Assembly (NCBI RefSeq): GCF_002080045.1
Contig: NZ_MUIN01000001.1
Span: 425,908-489,907 of the forward strand
Length of the DNA: 64,000 bases
Direction: 5' to 3'
Source of the DNA: Pseudomonas sp. Bc-h
Lineage (GTDB): Bacteria; Pseudomonadota; Gammaproteobacteria; Pseudomonadales; Pseudomonadaceae
Every line of letters starts with the position of its first letter. Position 1 is the first letter of the stretch. The translations under genes were made by a program, and so were the position numbers. Under the pieces are notes generated by a model. The model did not search any database. It was not told the DNA's origin and saw only the letters and a list, made by a program, of their open reading frames with translations. Below are positions 44,978 through 54,474 of the stretch, piece by piece.

Positions 44978-46333
44978 TCACGCCCCGATGACGCTTTGCC
45001 CACAGACACGCAAAACCTGACCGGTCACAGCGCCGGAGCCGGATTGACTCAGCCACGCCACGGCCTCGGCGACGTCCTGTGGCAGGCCGCCCTGACCCAG
45101 CGAACTCATGCGGCGTCCGGCTTCACGCAAGGCGAATGGCATGTGCGCGGTCATGCTGGTTTCGATGAAACCCGGCGCGACTGCGTTGATGCTGATGCCG
45201 CGTTCCTTCAGCGAAGGCGCCAAGGCCCGGGCCAATCCGATCAGCCCGGCCTTGCTGGTGGTGTAGTTGGTCTGCCCGCGATTGCCCGCCAGGCCGCTGA
45301 TCGAAGCCATCAGGATCACGCTGCCGTTGTCGTGCAGCGCGCCTGCATCGATCAGCGCTTGAGTCAGCACCTGTGGGGCATTGAGGTTGACGTTGAGCAC
45401 CGAATCCCAGAAATCGGCCGTCATGTTCGCCAGCGTCTTGTCCCGCGTGATGCCAGCGTTATGCACCACGATGTCGAGGCCGCCGGGGATCTGGGCGATC
45501 AACTGAGTCGCCGCGTCCGGCGCGCAAATATCCAGCACCACTGCCTGACCGCCGAGCCGAGCGGCGAGGGCTTCGAGATCGGACTTGGCCTGTGGCACAT
45601 CCAGCAACACAATTTCAGCGCCGTCGCGCGCCAGGGTTTCGGCAATCGCCGCGCCGATGCCGCGAGCGGCGCCGGTCACCAGCGCCTTGCGGCCAGCCAG
45701 CGGACGGCTCCAGTCCTGCACGTTGGCGGCGCAGGCGCTCAGGCGAATCACCTGGCCGGAGATGAATGCGCTTTTCGGCGACAGGAAAAACCTCAGAGCG
45801 CCCTCAAGCTGGTCTTCGGCGCCTTCTTCCACTTGCAGCAGCTGAACCGTACCGCCGTTGCGCATCTCTTTGGCGAGCGAACGGCTGAAGCCTTCGATGG
45901 CCTGCTGAGTGCTGGCGGCAAGCGGGTCCGGTTGGGTCTCAGGCGCGCGGGCGAGAATCACGATGTGCGCGCTGTGTTCCAGATTGCGCAGGATCGGCTG
46001 GAAGAATTCGCGCAGCTGGCCCAACTGGCTGGTGTGCAGAAGAGCGCTAGCATCGAACACCACCGCCTTGATCTTCGAACCCTGCTCGGCAGTCCATGGG
46101 TGCGCGCCGCTGACTGCGCTGCCGAAACTGAACAGCAGATCGGTCATGCGCGGGGCGAAGCCGCTGACCTGTTCGGCCAAAGGGCCGCCACTGAGCAGCA
46201 ACGCGCCTTCCACAGGACGCAGACGCCCGGCCTGCCAGCGCTCCAGACGCACCGGTGCTGGTAGCCCCACGGCTCCGACCAGTCGGCGGCCGATGTCCGA
46301 GTTGGCGAAGTCAATGTAGCGATCAGATGCCAT
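44978..46333 (-). CDS. FabG4-like 3-oxoacyl-CoA/ACP reductase
   Basis: A 451-residue short-chain dehydrogenase. The N-terminal about 200 residues form the pseudo-Rossmann domain of high-molecular-weight FabG4 proteins. The C-terminal half has TGAARGIGAAIAETLA (cofactor), HNAGITRDKTLANM, SVILMASISGLAGNRGQTNY and the catalytic Y357-x3-K361. The product would be a 3-hydroxyacyl thioester for the MaoC and thiolase partners. It is divergent from the thiolase gene. Confidence 0.93.
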   Translation of the reverse strand: MASDRYIDFANSDIGRRLVGAVGLPAPVRLERWQAGRLRPVEGALLLSGGPLAEQVSGFAPRMTDLLFSFGSAVSGAHPWTAEQGSKIKAVVFDASALLHTSQLGQLREFFQPILRNLEHSAHIVILARAPETQPDPLAASTQQAIEGFSRSLAKEMRNGGTVQLLQVEEGAEDQLEGALRFFLSPKSAFISGQVIRLSACAANVQDWSRPLAGRKALVTGAARGIGAAIAETLARDGAEIVLLDVPQAKSDLEALAARLGGQAVVLDICAPDAATQLIAQIPGGLDIVVHNAGITRDKTLANMTADFWDSVLNVNLNAPQVLTQALIDAGALHDNGSVILMASISGLAGNRGQTNYTTSKAGLIGLARALAPSLKERGISINAVAPGFIETSMTAHMPFALREAGRRMSSLGQGGLPQDVAEAVAWLSQSGSGAVTGQVLRVCGQSVIGA

Positions 46334-46436
46334 GGAACACTCTCCTTGAGTCGGGGTTCAAAGAGTGGACCACATCAGGGTGCAATAAGTCCTACGCTCT
46401 TCTGTTGAGCCACTCATACAAGAAAGGGAGATTTCA
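46334..46436. promoter_or_regulatory. Divergent promoter region of the fabG4-like and thiolase genes
   Basis: A 103 bp spacer that must hold both promoters. GGGAG precedes the thiolase ATG, and AAGGAG precedes the reductase. AGTCCTAC at 46388-46395 is the complement of the octamer repeated upstream of pprB, a match that could be chance. The AraC gene downstream of the thiolase is a possible regulator. Confidence 0.4.
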
Positions 46437-47714
46437 ATGACTCAGACACGCCGCGTGGCCATTATCGGGGGCAATCGGATTCCCTTCGCCCGTTCCAACG
46501 GGGCGTACGCCACCGCCAGCAATCAGGACATGCTGACCGCCGCCCTGGAAGGCCTGATCGAGCGTTTCAACCTGCACGGCCTGCGCATGGGAGAAGTGGC
46601 AGCGGGCGCGGTGCTCAAGCATTCCCGGGACTTCAATCTGACCCGCGAGTGCGTGCTCGGCTCGCGACTGTCGCCTCAAACTCCGGCCTACGACATACAA
46701 CAGGCCTGCGGCACAGGGCTTGAAGCGGCGCTGTTGGTGGCCAACAAGATCGCCTTGGGGCAGATCGAGTGTGGCATCGCGGGCGGCGTCGACACCACGT
46801 CTGACGCGCCCATCGGCGTGAACGAGGATTTGCGGCAGATTCTGTTGCAGGTCAATCGCAGCAAAAGCACCGGAGACAAACTCAAGGCGCTGACGCAGCT
46901 TCGCCCGCACAACCTCAAACCTGAACTGCCGCGCAACGGCGAGCCTCGCACCGGCCTCTCCATGGGGCAGCACTGCGAGCTAATGGCCCAGACCTGGCAA
47001 ATCCCTCGCGATGCGCAGGATCAGCTGGCGCTGGAAAGCCATCAGAAAATGGCTGCGGCCTACGCCGAGGGTTGGCAGAGCGATTTGATTACGCCCTTCC
47101 TCAACCTGACCCGCGACAACAACCTGCGCACCGACGCCAGCCTGGAAAAACTCGCCTCCCTCAAACCTGCCTACGAGCGCAGCGCCAAAGGCACGCTCAC
47201 GGCGGGTAATTCCACACCACTCACCGATGGCGCTTCGCTGGTGCTGCTTGCCAGCGAAGACTGGGCGCGTGAACGCGGCTTGCCAGTGCTGGCCTACTGG
47301 CGCGATGGCGAAGCGGCAGCTGTGGATTTCGTCAGAGGTGAAGAAGGGCTGCTGATGGCGCCGGTCTATGCCGTTCCTCGTTTGCTCGCACGCAATGGCC
47401 TGACGTTGCAGGACTTCGACTACTACGAAATCCACGAAGCCTTCGCCGCGCAAGTGCTCTGCACGTTGAAAGCCTGGGAAGATGCGGATTACTGCAAGAC
47501 CCGCCTGGGTCTGGATGCCCCGCTGGGCTCGGTCGATCGCAGCAAACTCAACGTCAAAGGCAGTTCACTTGCCGCCGGCCACCCGTTCGCGGCAACCGGT
47601 GGACGCATCGTCGCCAACCTCGCCAAGTTGCTCAGCGTCGCAGGGCAGGGGCGTGGTCTGATTTCTATCTGTGCGGCGGGCGGGCAGGGAGTAACGGCGA
47701 TTGTGGAGCGGTAG
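46437..47714 (+). CDS. Acetyl-CoA C-acyltransferase (thiolase, FadI-like)
   Basis: A 425-residue thiolase. The nucleophile is C91 in QQACGTGLEAALL, and NEIHEAFA-type YYEIHEAFAAQVL, GHPFAATGGRI and the second active cysteine in ICAAGGQG are all present. It is the usual partner of FabG4 and MaoC-type enzymes in short-chain or medium-chain acyl metabolism. It is divergent from the fabG4-like gene, as in P. aeruginosa PA4785/PA4786. Confidence 0.93.
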   Translation: MTQTRRVAIIGGNRIPFARSNGAYATASNQDMLTAALEGLIERFNLHGLRMGEVAAGAVLKHSRDFNLTRECVLGSRLSPQTPAYDIQQACGTGLEAALLVANKIALGQIECGIAGGVDTTSDAPIGVNEDLRQILLQVNRSKSTGDKLKALTQLRPHNLKPELPRNGEPRTGLSMGQHCELMAQTWQIPRDAQDQLALESHQKMAAAYAEGWQSDLITPFLNLTRDNNLRTDASLEKLASLKPAYERSAKGTLTAGNSTPLTDGASLVLLASEDWARERGLPVLAYWRDGEAAAVDFVRGEEGLLMAPVYAVPRLLARNGLTLQDFDYYEIHEAFAAQVLCTLKAWEDADYCKTRLGLDAPLGSVDRSKLNVKGSSLAAGHPFAATGGRIVANLAKLLSVAGQGRGLISICAAGGQGVTAIVER

Positions 47715-47772
47715 TGCCTCGCGGGGACGGCGGATTCAAGTCATGTAAAAGTCCCCCGGCCCGTATGGTCGG

Positions 47773-47799
47773 CTGTGGGAGGGAGCTTGCTCGCGAATG
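47773..47799. repeat. Single arm of the GCTTGCTCGCGAAT repeat family
   Basis: CTGTGGGAGGGAGCTTGCTC followed by GCGAATG matches one arm of the palindrome at 43914-44003; the second arm is missing. Confidence 0.7.
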
Positions 47800-47865
47800 A
47801 TGATCAACAGGCGCCACTGGCCCAACTGAGCTTAAACTGCCCGCTTTACGACACAAGGCTCGCCT

Positions 47866-48672
47866 ATGCCGACCAACGGACACAGCCCCCCACGCAATCC
47901 CGATACGGTGCGGCACGTTCCCAGCCTCACAGACCTGCCGCGCCCGCTCTACGCGCGCGCCGAAAGTCTGAGCGCAGGCTCCTGGACCCCAACCCATCGC
48001 CATGACTGGGTGCAGTTTTCCTACGCCATCAGTGGCGTTCTAGGCGTGCATACCGAACAAGGCAGTTTCTTCGCGCCGCCGCAGTGGGGCGTGTGGATTC
48101 CGGCGGGGCTCGACCACGAAGTCGTTACCTCGACCCGCGCCGAAATGCGCAGCCTCTACGTACGCACCCAGGATTCCCAATGGGCGCCGGATCGCTGCCG
48201 CGTGCTGGAGGTTACCCCGCTGGCTCGCGAGCTGATCAAAGCCTTCTGCCTTTTGCCCCCCGATTACCCCCAGCACGGCAGCCACGAATCACGCCTGGTT
48301 CAAGTGTTGCTAGACCAACTGGCGAGCTTGCCGGAAGTCGGCTTCTCGCTACCGTTGCCCCGCCATTCGCGGCTGTTGGCCTTGTGCAACGAACTGATCG
48401 AAGAGCCAAGCCAGGCGATCACGCTCACCGACTGGTCACAACGCCTGAACATGTCGGAAAAGACGCTCATGCGCCTGTTCCAGCGTGAAACCGGGCTGAG
48501 CTTCAGAGGCTGGCGCCAACGAGCGAGACTGCTGGCTTCGCTCAACGCACTGGAGGAGGGTGACAGCGTGACAAGCACCGCCCTCAATTGCGGGTATGAC
48601 TCGACGTCGGCGTTCATCGCTGCGTTCAAAGGCCTGTTCGGTTTTACGCCCGGGGAGCTTTTTCGCGGCTGA
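47866..48672 (+). CDS. AraC family transcriptional regulator
   Basis: The 268-residue protein has an N-terminal cupin sensor domain (HRHDWVQFSYAISGVLGVHTEQG...WIPAGLDHEV, about 40-90) and a C-terminal pair of HTH motifs (ITLTDWSQRLNMSEKTLMRLFQRETGLSF and TSTALNCGYDSTSAFIAAFKGLFGFTPGELF, about 180-268). The ligand is unknown. It follows the thiolase gene by 150 bp on the same strand and may control it or the divergent operon. Confidence 0.93.
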   Translation: MPTNGHSPPRNPDTVRHVPSLTDLPRPLYARAESLSAGSWTPTHRHDWVQFSYAISGVLGVHTEQGSFFAPPQWGVWIPAGLDHEVVTSTRAEMRSLYVRTQDSQWAPDRCRVLEVTPLARELIKAFCLLPPDYPQHGSHESRLVQVLLDQLASLPEVGFSLPLPRHSRLLALCNELIEEPSQAITLTDWSQRLNMSEKTLMRLFQRETGLSFRGWRQRARLLASLNALEEGDSVTSTALNCGYDSTSAFIAAFKGLFGFTPGELFRG

Positions 48673-48728
48673 CAGGTGCTGTGCTGAAGGTGCACGGCTA
48701 TATCACCTCGCAGCAAGCAAGCCAGTCG

Positions 48729-49595
48729 TCAATACTTCACCGACCCGGAGATTTTTATGTTTGTGTCTGTCGTATATCCTCCGCTGGGGATCAGGACTCC
48801 CCTGGAGTCGGTCACTTCGTCGATGGTAATGGATGTGACATCCGGCAATGCCTTGATGGTGTACGTCGTCAGGGGGAACGCTTGTCGAGTGGCGCCGCCA
48901 TCGAATGACACTTCAAACACCAGCTTCAGTGAGGAGCCGTCAGCCAGGCTTTTCAGGTAGCTCAGAGGAATTTTGGTGCTCTGATCCCCTGTGCTGGTGA
49001 TCGGGAACCCTTGCCAGGCTGGCAAGTCCAGAACGGTGGAGCCCTCCAGTTTTAGCCAGATGCGCTGCTCTGTGGCAATCAAGGGCCACGCAGCCACGCT
49101 TACGTCGGCGTCGACCGTCAGGGCCGAGACATCGATCACCCCTCCATCAGATGGATCGATCCGTGGACCCGCCAGTTGGCTTTCGGGTATCGGCGTCACT
49201 ATCAGTTTCAAAGCGCTGGAAATTGATGTACCGGCAGGACGGACTACTGCATAGATCACATCGACAGTCTTGCCGATGGCCGTGGCAACGTCAGTCATAG
49301 GAACGTCGAATGTCACCTTTCCGAACATGCTGCCATTTTGTGCTTCAAACCTGTCATTGCCATTGAATGACAACCCGATGATGTCCGAGACGGTCATGCC
49401 AGGGTAAACAACCTCGACGTGTATTCCAGAGGTACCGAGAGTGGGATTCAAAGTGCCCGTAGGGGCTTCGGGAACCGTGGGTGCCGGGAACGTGTTTTGC
49501 TGGATGCCGCTGGAACTACTCAAACCAGAGGCTTGAGTAGCGCTGGCCAATGCTGCGGCCAGTTTCTTTTTATCATCATCTGTGATCATGCTCAT
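48729..49595 (-). CDS. Ig-like domain protein, C-terminally abrupt
   Basis: A 288-residue protein made of beta-sandwich modules. A leader of about 30 residues (MSMITDDDKKKLAAALASAT) has no signal peptide. One module spans about 38-140 (TLGTSGIHVEVVYPGMTVSDIIGL...SALKLIVTPIP). A second spans about 143-245 (GGVIDVSALTVDADVSVAAWPL...VFEVSFDGGATRQAFPLTTYTI). The third begins TSITIDEVTDSRGVLIPSGG and stops after about 40 residues (KISGSVKY), in mid-domain. Related Pseudomonas proteins, as I recall them, continue with further modules. It is the last gene of a three-gene Ig-like operon, 41 bp after its neighbour. Its function is unknown. Confidence 0.7.
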   Translation of the reverse strand: MSMITDDDKKKLAAALASATQASGLSSSSGIQQNTFPAPTVPEAPTGTLNPTLGTSGIHVEVVYPGMTVSDIIGLSFNGNDRFEAQNGSMFGKVTFDVPMTDVATAIGKTVDVIYAVVRPAGTSISSALKLIVTPIPESQLAGPRIDPSDGGVIDVSALTVDADVSVAAWPLIATEQRIWLKLEGSTVLDLPAWQGFPITSTGDQSTKIPLSYLKSLADGSSLKLVFEVSFDGGATRQAFPLTTYTIKALPDVTSITIDEVTDSRGVLIPSGGYTTDTNIKISGSVKY

Positions 49596-49636
49596 GACGT
49601 TCTTCCTTGTTCAATTATGGATACGTTTGCGCGTTT

Positions 49637-51907
49637 TCAGAATTTCATGACGAAGTGGTCCCATAGTGTCCAGTCATCGCTGCTGGTGATTTCCAGGTAC
49701 TGAATAGGATTGCCAAGGCTGGTGTAGGTAACGGTCTGATTGGGTAGCGAAGGCAATTGCTGCGTGTGGAGTTGCGTTCTGGCAGCGTCCAGATAGCGGA
49801 TGGTCGTACTGCCGGATTCCACCCCATGGACGTTGCAGCTCAGGGATGTGCAGGCGTCATCGCACTCAAGCTCAATCACCTGACTCCCCCTGTTCTGGTA
49901 ACTGACTTGCAGGACGGGGTTGGTAAAAAGTGTGGTATCGGCTTCTGGGGGCAGTACATAACGAGGATCGAAGCCGGCGAGCCCTGTTCCCGATACGAAC
50001 CGGATCGTCATGTATCGGGTCTTGGTTGATTGCCTTTCGCTGATAAGGTCGAGGTCATGTTCATCGAACTCATCGACAAGCTCACTCGGCCCTGCTGCTT
50101 GTATGATCAGCGCTTGGCTGGCAGATGTCCGGGTCATCCCGTTCAACATGACCGTGTAGAACACCTGCACGGTGTTGCCGAGGTTGGCGTCGACGTACGT
50201 CTTGGCCAGTGCAAACGGAATCTCTCTGCCGTTCCAGTTAGGGGGGACGATGAAGGTGTCTGAAAAAGGGCTGCCTGCCTCCCAGCGTACCGTGACCGTT
50301 TCGCCCGACTGCATGGGGACGTAATTGACGCGAATGGTGGTCCCGTCGGCCGGTACCTTCGCGGGATCCAGCAGCTCGCCCTCGGCATAGTCCACGTTCG
50401 GAGCCGGCAACTGTGCGCCCGCCCTGAGAATCTGGATAGTGTTCACCGGTGAAGTGCTGACCGGACCGTCGCCCTTGTAGAGCGTGTAGCTGAGGTCGAC
50501 CTTGCCATTGACCAGAGGGTCGACGAAGCTTCTGCTTACTGAACGGTTGATGGGACGCCCTGCCACGCTTCCCGTGATAAGGATGTCGATCGTATGCACC
50601 AGCGGCGAACCATCGGCCGCTGTGCCGCTCCAGGACACTTGTAGCTGATCGCCGACGGCGATCAGCTCGGTGGCATCGATGTGAACCGTCGCACCGGCCG
50701 CCGGGAGCGAGTCAGGGTCAAGGACGCTTTCAGGTGCTTCCAGTACCGTTGGCGTTGGTAAGGCCCTTACATCACCGGTCACCGGCACATTGGCCCTTCG
50801 TGAGTATTTCGCAAGGCCTGTCGTAGGCGTGACCGTGTAGCGCATGGATGCGTACCCGGACGCAATCAGCCTCACCTGGGCATTGGGCACACTCAGTGCG
50901 ATGGGCCAGCCGATGTCGTCCTGTTTGACTGTGTGGTTGACCAGCACATCAGGGAGCACCGTACCGTCTGCTGTGCGTCCACTCCATATCAGCTGCACTT
51001 GATCGTCAAGCTCCATGAACGGCCGCGGAGCATCGACATGCGACTGGACCTGCGCATATTCCCAAGTGCGGTCCATGAGTGTGTAAACGGGAATTTGCAC
51101 TTGCACGTCGTTGTCACCCAGCGCCTCCAGGTCGATTTCGCCGTTGACCACGCCCGGGCCGCTCACCCTGGGAGCCTGTAGAAAACCGTTGCCGACCTCA
51201 ACGTCGGTATTAACCTGACGCGACCATTTGGACCAGTTGTTGACGCGATCGCGAATTTGATAACGCACGATGACTTTGCCCGCACTGGCTTCGAGCACAG
51301 CTCGGGTCACGGTGAATATTACCGGGCTGTTCGCCACAGGAGGTGCGGACGGGGACAGGCGCTGGCCACCCCAGTCCAGGGTGACAATGTCGTTTGTGTC
51401 CATGTTCTCATAAGGCGGTACGGTGACCGTCAGGGGTGGCGTTGAGTCGTCAATAATTTCCGGGATGCCCTGAATCTCCGGCAACCCCTCATTGATGTAG
51501 GGTGTTCCTGCCTCCGGGTCCGCGCCTCCAGGTAGGGATGTCTTTACCAGCACCGTTGTGTCGGGTGAGCGATCGGTGGTACCGCCGATCAGTGATGTGA
51601 CCTCATAGGCCACTTTGTGCTCGCCATCGCCAAATTGAATGATGTCTGTCGTCAGAACCAGAAGGCTGACGAGCCGGTTTTCCACAGCCTTTTCGTCGAC
51701 AATTGTCGAGAGAAGGGCTTGGTTTTGCCAAAAAAGGTCTATGCGATCCCCCAATAGTATTTCGTCCCCTATGGGAAGAATGATCGCCACCACAATGGTG
51801 GCTTCGGGATCTTGATATAAATCTGTCCAGTTCAAGCCGCCGTTGGCTTCTGTTGAGGGGACCCTTGGGCTGGAAAGTGCCAAGGGTGAAATGATTGATC
51901 TGGTCAC
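49637..51907 (-). CDS. Large Ig-like multi-domain protein
   Basis: A 756-residue protein of unknown function. I take GTG at 51907 as start because AAGGAG lies 7 bases upstream; a frame from 51949 adds 14 residues without a site. No signal peptide is seen. Repeating beta-sandwich modules of about 105-130 residues follow one another, each opening with a D-P-x-x-L-P-A-x-G-x-T motif or similar (for example PAAGATVHIDATELIAVGDQ and PADGTTIRVNYVPMQSGETV) and closing with V-x-Y-T-V/x-x-G. A linker LPGGADPEAGTPYINEGLPE is shared with the next gene. The last 120 residues form a different domain with three cysteines (LECDDACTSLSCNVHG). The protein could be a secreted or surface adhesin without a known export route. 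Confidence 0.75.
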   Translation of the reverse strand: MTRSIISPLALSSPRVPSTEANGGLNWTDLYQDPEATIVVAIILPIGDEILLGDRIDLFWQNQALLSTIVDEKAVENRLVSLLVLTTDIIQFGDGEHKVAYEVTSLIGGTTDRSPDTTVLVKTSLPGGADPEAGTPYINEGLPEIQGIPEIIDDSTPPLTVTVPPYENMDTNDIVTLDWGGQRLSPSAPPVANSPVIFTVTRAVLEASAGKVIVRYQIRDRVNNWSKWSRQVNTDVEVGNGFLQAPRVSGPGVVNGEIDLEALGDNDVQVQIPVYTLMDRTWEYAQVQSHVDAPRPFMELDDQVQLIWSGRTADGTVLPDVLVNHTVKQDDIGWPIALSVPNAQVRLIASGYASMRYTVTPTTGLAKYSRRANVPVTGDVRALPTPTVLEAPESVLDPDSLPAAGATVHIDATELIAVGDQLQVSWSGTAADGSPLVHTIDILITGSVAGRPINRSVSRSFVDPLVNGKVDLSYTLYKGDGPVSTSPVNTIQILRAGAQLPAPNVDYAEGELLDPAKVPADGTTIRVNYVPMQSGETVTVRWEAGSPFSDTFIVPPNWNGREIPFALAKTYVDANLGNTVQVFYTVMLNGMTRTSASQALIIQAAGPSELVDEFDEHDLDLISERQSTKTRYMTIRFVSGTGLAGFDPRYVLPPEADTTLFTNPVLQVSYQNRGSQVIELECDDACTSLSCNVHGVESGSTTIRYLDAARTQLHTQQLPSLPNQTVTYTSLGNPIQYLEITSSDDWTLWDHFVMKF

Positions 51908-52008
51908 AGAACGCTCCTTGTACCGTGAAAGGTGAAACCTGCCTGCCAAAGAAATTGGCGGGATCGGAGATGAATCCGGCCCCGCCGTTCAGCCATCAGG
52001 TTGACTGC

Positions 52009-54012
52009 CTAAGGCACGTAGCCGGAGCAATCAGGATCAGTCGGGCGTTTGACGTCGCAATACGCGGACGCGGTGGGGGACGTTGTCGACCCTTTGGAGT
52101 TCTGGATCGCCACGTAAGCCTCCACATGTCCCCTGCTGCAGACCGCGATGTGGTACTGCGCCGAGACGTTAAAGGTGTAAGTGCCAGCGGCGATGTCGGC
52201 TGCCGTCAGCGTGTACACCGTTGTGTACCTCGCCCCGACCACCTCTGATCCTCCTGTGAGACGGTCCCACCCACTGAAGAACAATTGCACGGTGTCACCG
52301 GCGGCGACATTGGCGTAGTCGATGCGGGTCTGGACCGGGTTATAGCGGCCACCCACCGGACCAATCAGTTGATCCTGTCCAATCGCATCGTCCTCATTGA
52401 GCACGGTGAAAACGGGCGCATCAATGGTTCCGCCGCCGGGCAACTCGTTCGGCCCGATGACCGTGACCGGTGTGTTAGGAGCGATCGCGCTGTTCCCGTC
52501 GGGCAGTGCAACTGAGGGACGTGTGATGGTGTAACCCACAGGAATATCAACACCGGCGCCCTGTGCCTGAACCGTGGCAGTGGGAACGGGCAGGACCAGA
52601 TCGATCGCATCATCGAGGTCTTGCTGCACGATTGTGCGCGTGATGGTTGAGGTGGTTTGGGTACCCCATGTCACCTTGATTATGTCGTTCACTTGGTAGA
52701 TGTCACTATCGTCGACAGCCAGCCAGGGAATGATGACGCGTGCGTCTTTGGTGAAGTCTTGCGGCGGGATGACGTTGTCTTCTCCTGGTGGAGGCGGGTC
52801 TCCGGCGCTGTCGCTCCGTGCGATTAACGGTTTCAGGTTTTCGTTGATAGGTGTCTCGGGATCCGGGTCCGGGCCGCCAGGAATTCTCAGGTCGACGTTG
52901 ACGGTGTTAACGTCGGACATCCCGATGGAAACGCCATTTCGAAAAACTTCGAACGTGACGTCCACGGTCCCCAGTTCGGTTTCCGCTACCACCAGGCTGT
53001 AAGCAAGTTGAATCGTGATGAATGGATCGTTACCCAGGTCCGCGGCTGTCAGAGCGTACTTCGCTGAAGTCTGGCTGCCCCAGTGAACCATGATCTCGTC
53101 CCCGACGAGTGCCAGGTCGAATTTTGTAATGCCCACCCCGGTCCCCGAGCGTGCTTCTGCTTCATCCAGCAGATCTGGATCGGCCTGAGGGACGGAAGGT
53201 GCTGGAATCACGGTCGGCGTGGTATGGAGCTGGATATCGTAAATGAGGCTGTTGGAGCCCGCGAAGTTTCCGGCCTTGTCCGTCACCTTGTAAAAGAAAG
53301 ACGCTGGCCCGTTGCCGATTTCTTCAAGCTCGGCTTCCAGGTAAGCGAGCCGGATAAAACCTTCGCCGGGATCTGGGTCGATGGTCAGCTCCTCTGTGCC
53401 ACAAGGTCTTAGGTTGATCCATAACTGGATACTGTCCCCTCTGGCGATCCCTTCATAATGGGCCAGTTGCACAAGGAGTTCGCCGTCAACGATGTCGGCG
53501 TCCACAATCTTCTTGCTGTCAATGACTTGCGCCGGGAACGTCAGCAAGGGCAGCGCACCACCTCCCGGCTCTTCGGTATCGACGCGCACAGTATGCCGAG
53601 TCGTCCAGTCGTTCACGCCTCCTGGAAATGATCTGGCCCTTACCCGGATGATGTATACGCCATGGACCAAGAGCGCCTTTGGAACATAGAGTTTGAACAC
53701 GGTACTGGTATCGGCGGCCTCTGCATCCGTCACGTCGTGCCGCGTACCGATGAGATCCAGATCACCGGGGTCGTTCGGATCGTCCGGGTCAAACGCCTTC
53801 CAGGCAATTTGCAGGCGCATGTCTTCCTCGACACCGTCCCACCACGGTAAAGAGATTTCCAGGTCCTCTCCGAGAACTTCTATGGGCAGCAGCCCGTCGT
53901 AATCCGGGATGGCGCTTGGAATAGCGAGCGACGGGGGGGCTAGTTCATTTTGAGTAAATAGATTGATCCTGCAAACGCCTTTCCTGAGTACACGACTTTT
54001 CAAACTGGTCAT
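52009..54012 (-). CDS. Large Ig-like multi-domain protein, first gene of operon
   Basis: A 667-residue protein that starts at 54012 after AGGAG. Like its neighbour it has no signal peptide and consists of beta-sandwich modules (about 40-150, 155-275, 280-385, 410-525, 530-655), with the shared linker PGGPDPDPETPINENLKPL and the module pattern D-x-I/V-x-V-x-W-G-x-Q-T. A few cysteines sit at the C-terminus (AVCSRGHVEAYV, YCDVKRPTDPDCSGYV). The paralogue at 49637 starts 101 bp downstream. The divergent spacer carries the TCGCGA array. No family function is known to me. Confidence 0.75.
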   Translation of the reverse strand: MTSLKSRVLRKGVCRINLFTQNELAPPSLAIPSAIPDYDGLLPIEVLGEDLEISLPWWDGVEEDMRLQIAWKAFDPDDPNDPGDLDLIGTRHDVTDAEAADTSTVFKLYVPKALLVHGVYIIRVRARSFPGGVNDWTTRHTVRVDTEEPGGGALPLLTFPAQVIDSKKIVDADIVDGELLVQLAHYEGIARGDSIQLWINLRPCGTEELTIDPDPGEGFIRLAYLEAELEEIGNGPASFFYKVTDKAGNFAGSNSLIYDIQLHTTPTVIPAPSVPQADPDLLDEAEARSGTGVGITKFDLALVGDEIMVHWGSQTSAKYALTAADLGNDPFITIQLAYSLVVAETELGTVDVTFEVFRNGVSIGMSDVNTVNVDLRIPGGPDPDPETPINENLKPLIARSDSAGDPPPPGEDNVIPPQDFTKDARVIIPWLAVDDSDIYQVNDIIKVTWGTQTTSTITRTIVQQDLDDAIDLVLPVPTATVQAQGAGVDIPVGYTITRPSVALPDGNSAIAPNTPVTVIGPNELPGGGTIDAPVFTVLNEDDAIGQDQLIGPVGGRYNPVQTRIDYANVAAGDTVQLFFSGWDRLTGGSEVVGARYTTVYTLTAADIAAGTYTFNVSAQYHIAVCSRGHVEAYVAIQNSKGSTTSPTASAYCDVKRPTDPDCSGYVP

Positions 54013-54270
54013 ACGTATCTCCTGCGTTCATTGATTAACAGGGCGACATTCCGTTATCGCGTGAGTCGCGCCGTTTGCGTCAGTTGGGTGTATTCAATAC
54101 CTGGCTCCAGACGTGATGGCCCGCTCCGCAAAGTGCTGACTAAGCGCGGATCGAGGCAGCCAGTCTGATTAAAGGCCGGAGGAGATGTTTCCCCAAACAG
54201 GGACAGCACTCGGCCTTGTTGTCAGCGTAGCAGGGCGTCTGACACCCGCGAGAGCGTGGAGATATGATCT

Positions 54271-54350
54271 TTCGCGATAAGTCGCGAAGCCAAAATTGCG
54301 AACTTTTGTTTTGACGCATTCGCGATAAAAGGCGGCCTACTAATCGCGAA
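54271..54350. promoter_or_regulatory. Array of four TCGCGA palindromes in the divergent spacer
   Basis: TCGCGA lies at 54272, 54282, 54320 and 54344, within 78 bp. The longer word TTCGCGATAA occurs at 54271 and again at 54319, and the inverted versions GTCGCGAA (54281) and TAATCGCGAA (54341) alternate in orientation (+,-,+,-). The spacer 54013-54474 between the Ig-like operon and the autotransporter holds no credible gene and is AT-richer than its neighbours. The array looks like a multi-site operator. The binding protein is not known. Confidence 0.55.
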
Positions 54351-54474
54351 AAAATAGATGCCATAACTGGAAGTTTACATTTCCCGCACTTAAATAAGAA
54401 ACGTCCTACAAAAGGAATTTCATTGTTTTCACATAATGCGTGCCATTTCTTAAAACATGAAGGCAGGACAGCGG

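Noticed and set aside
48729..54012. Ig-like genes as RTX or Tc-toxin components
   Set aside because: No GGxGxDxxx repeats, Rhs/YD repeats or Tc-like domains were seen in the three proteins.
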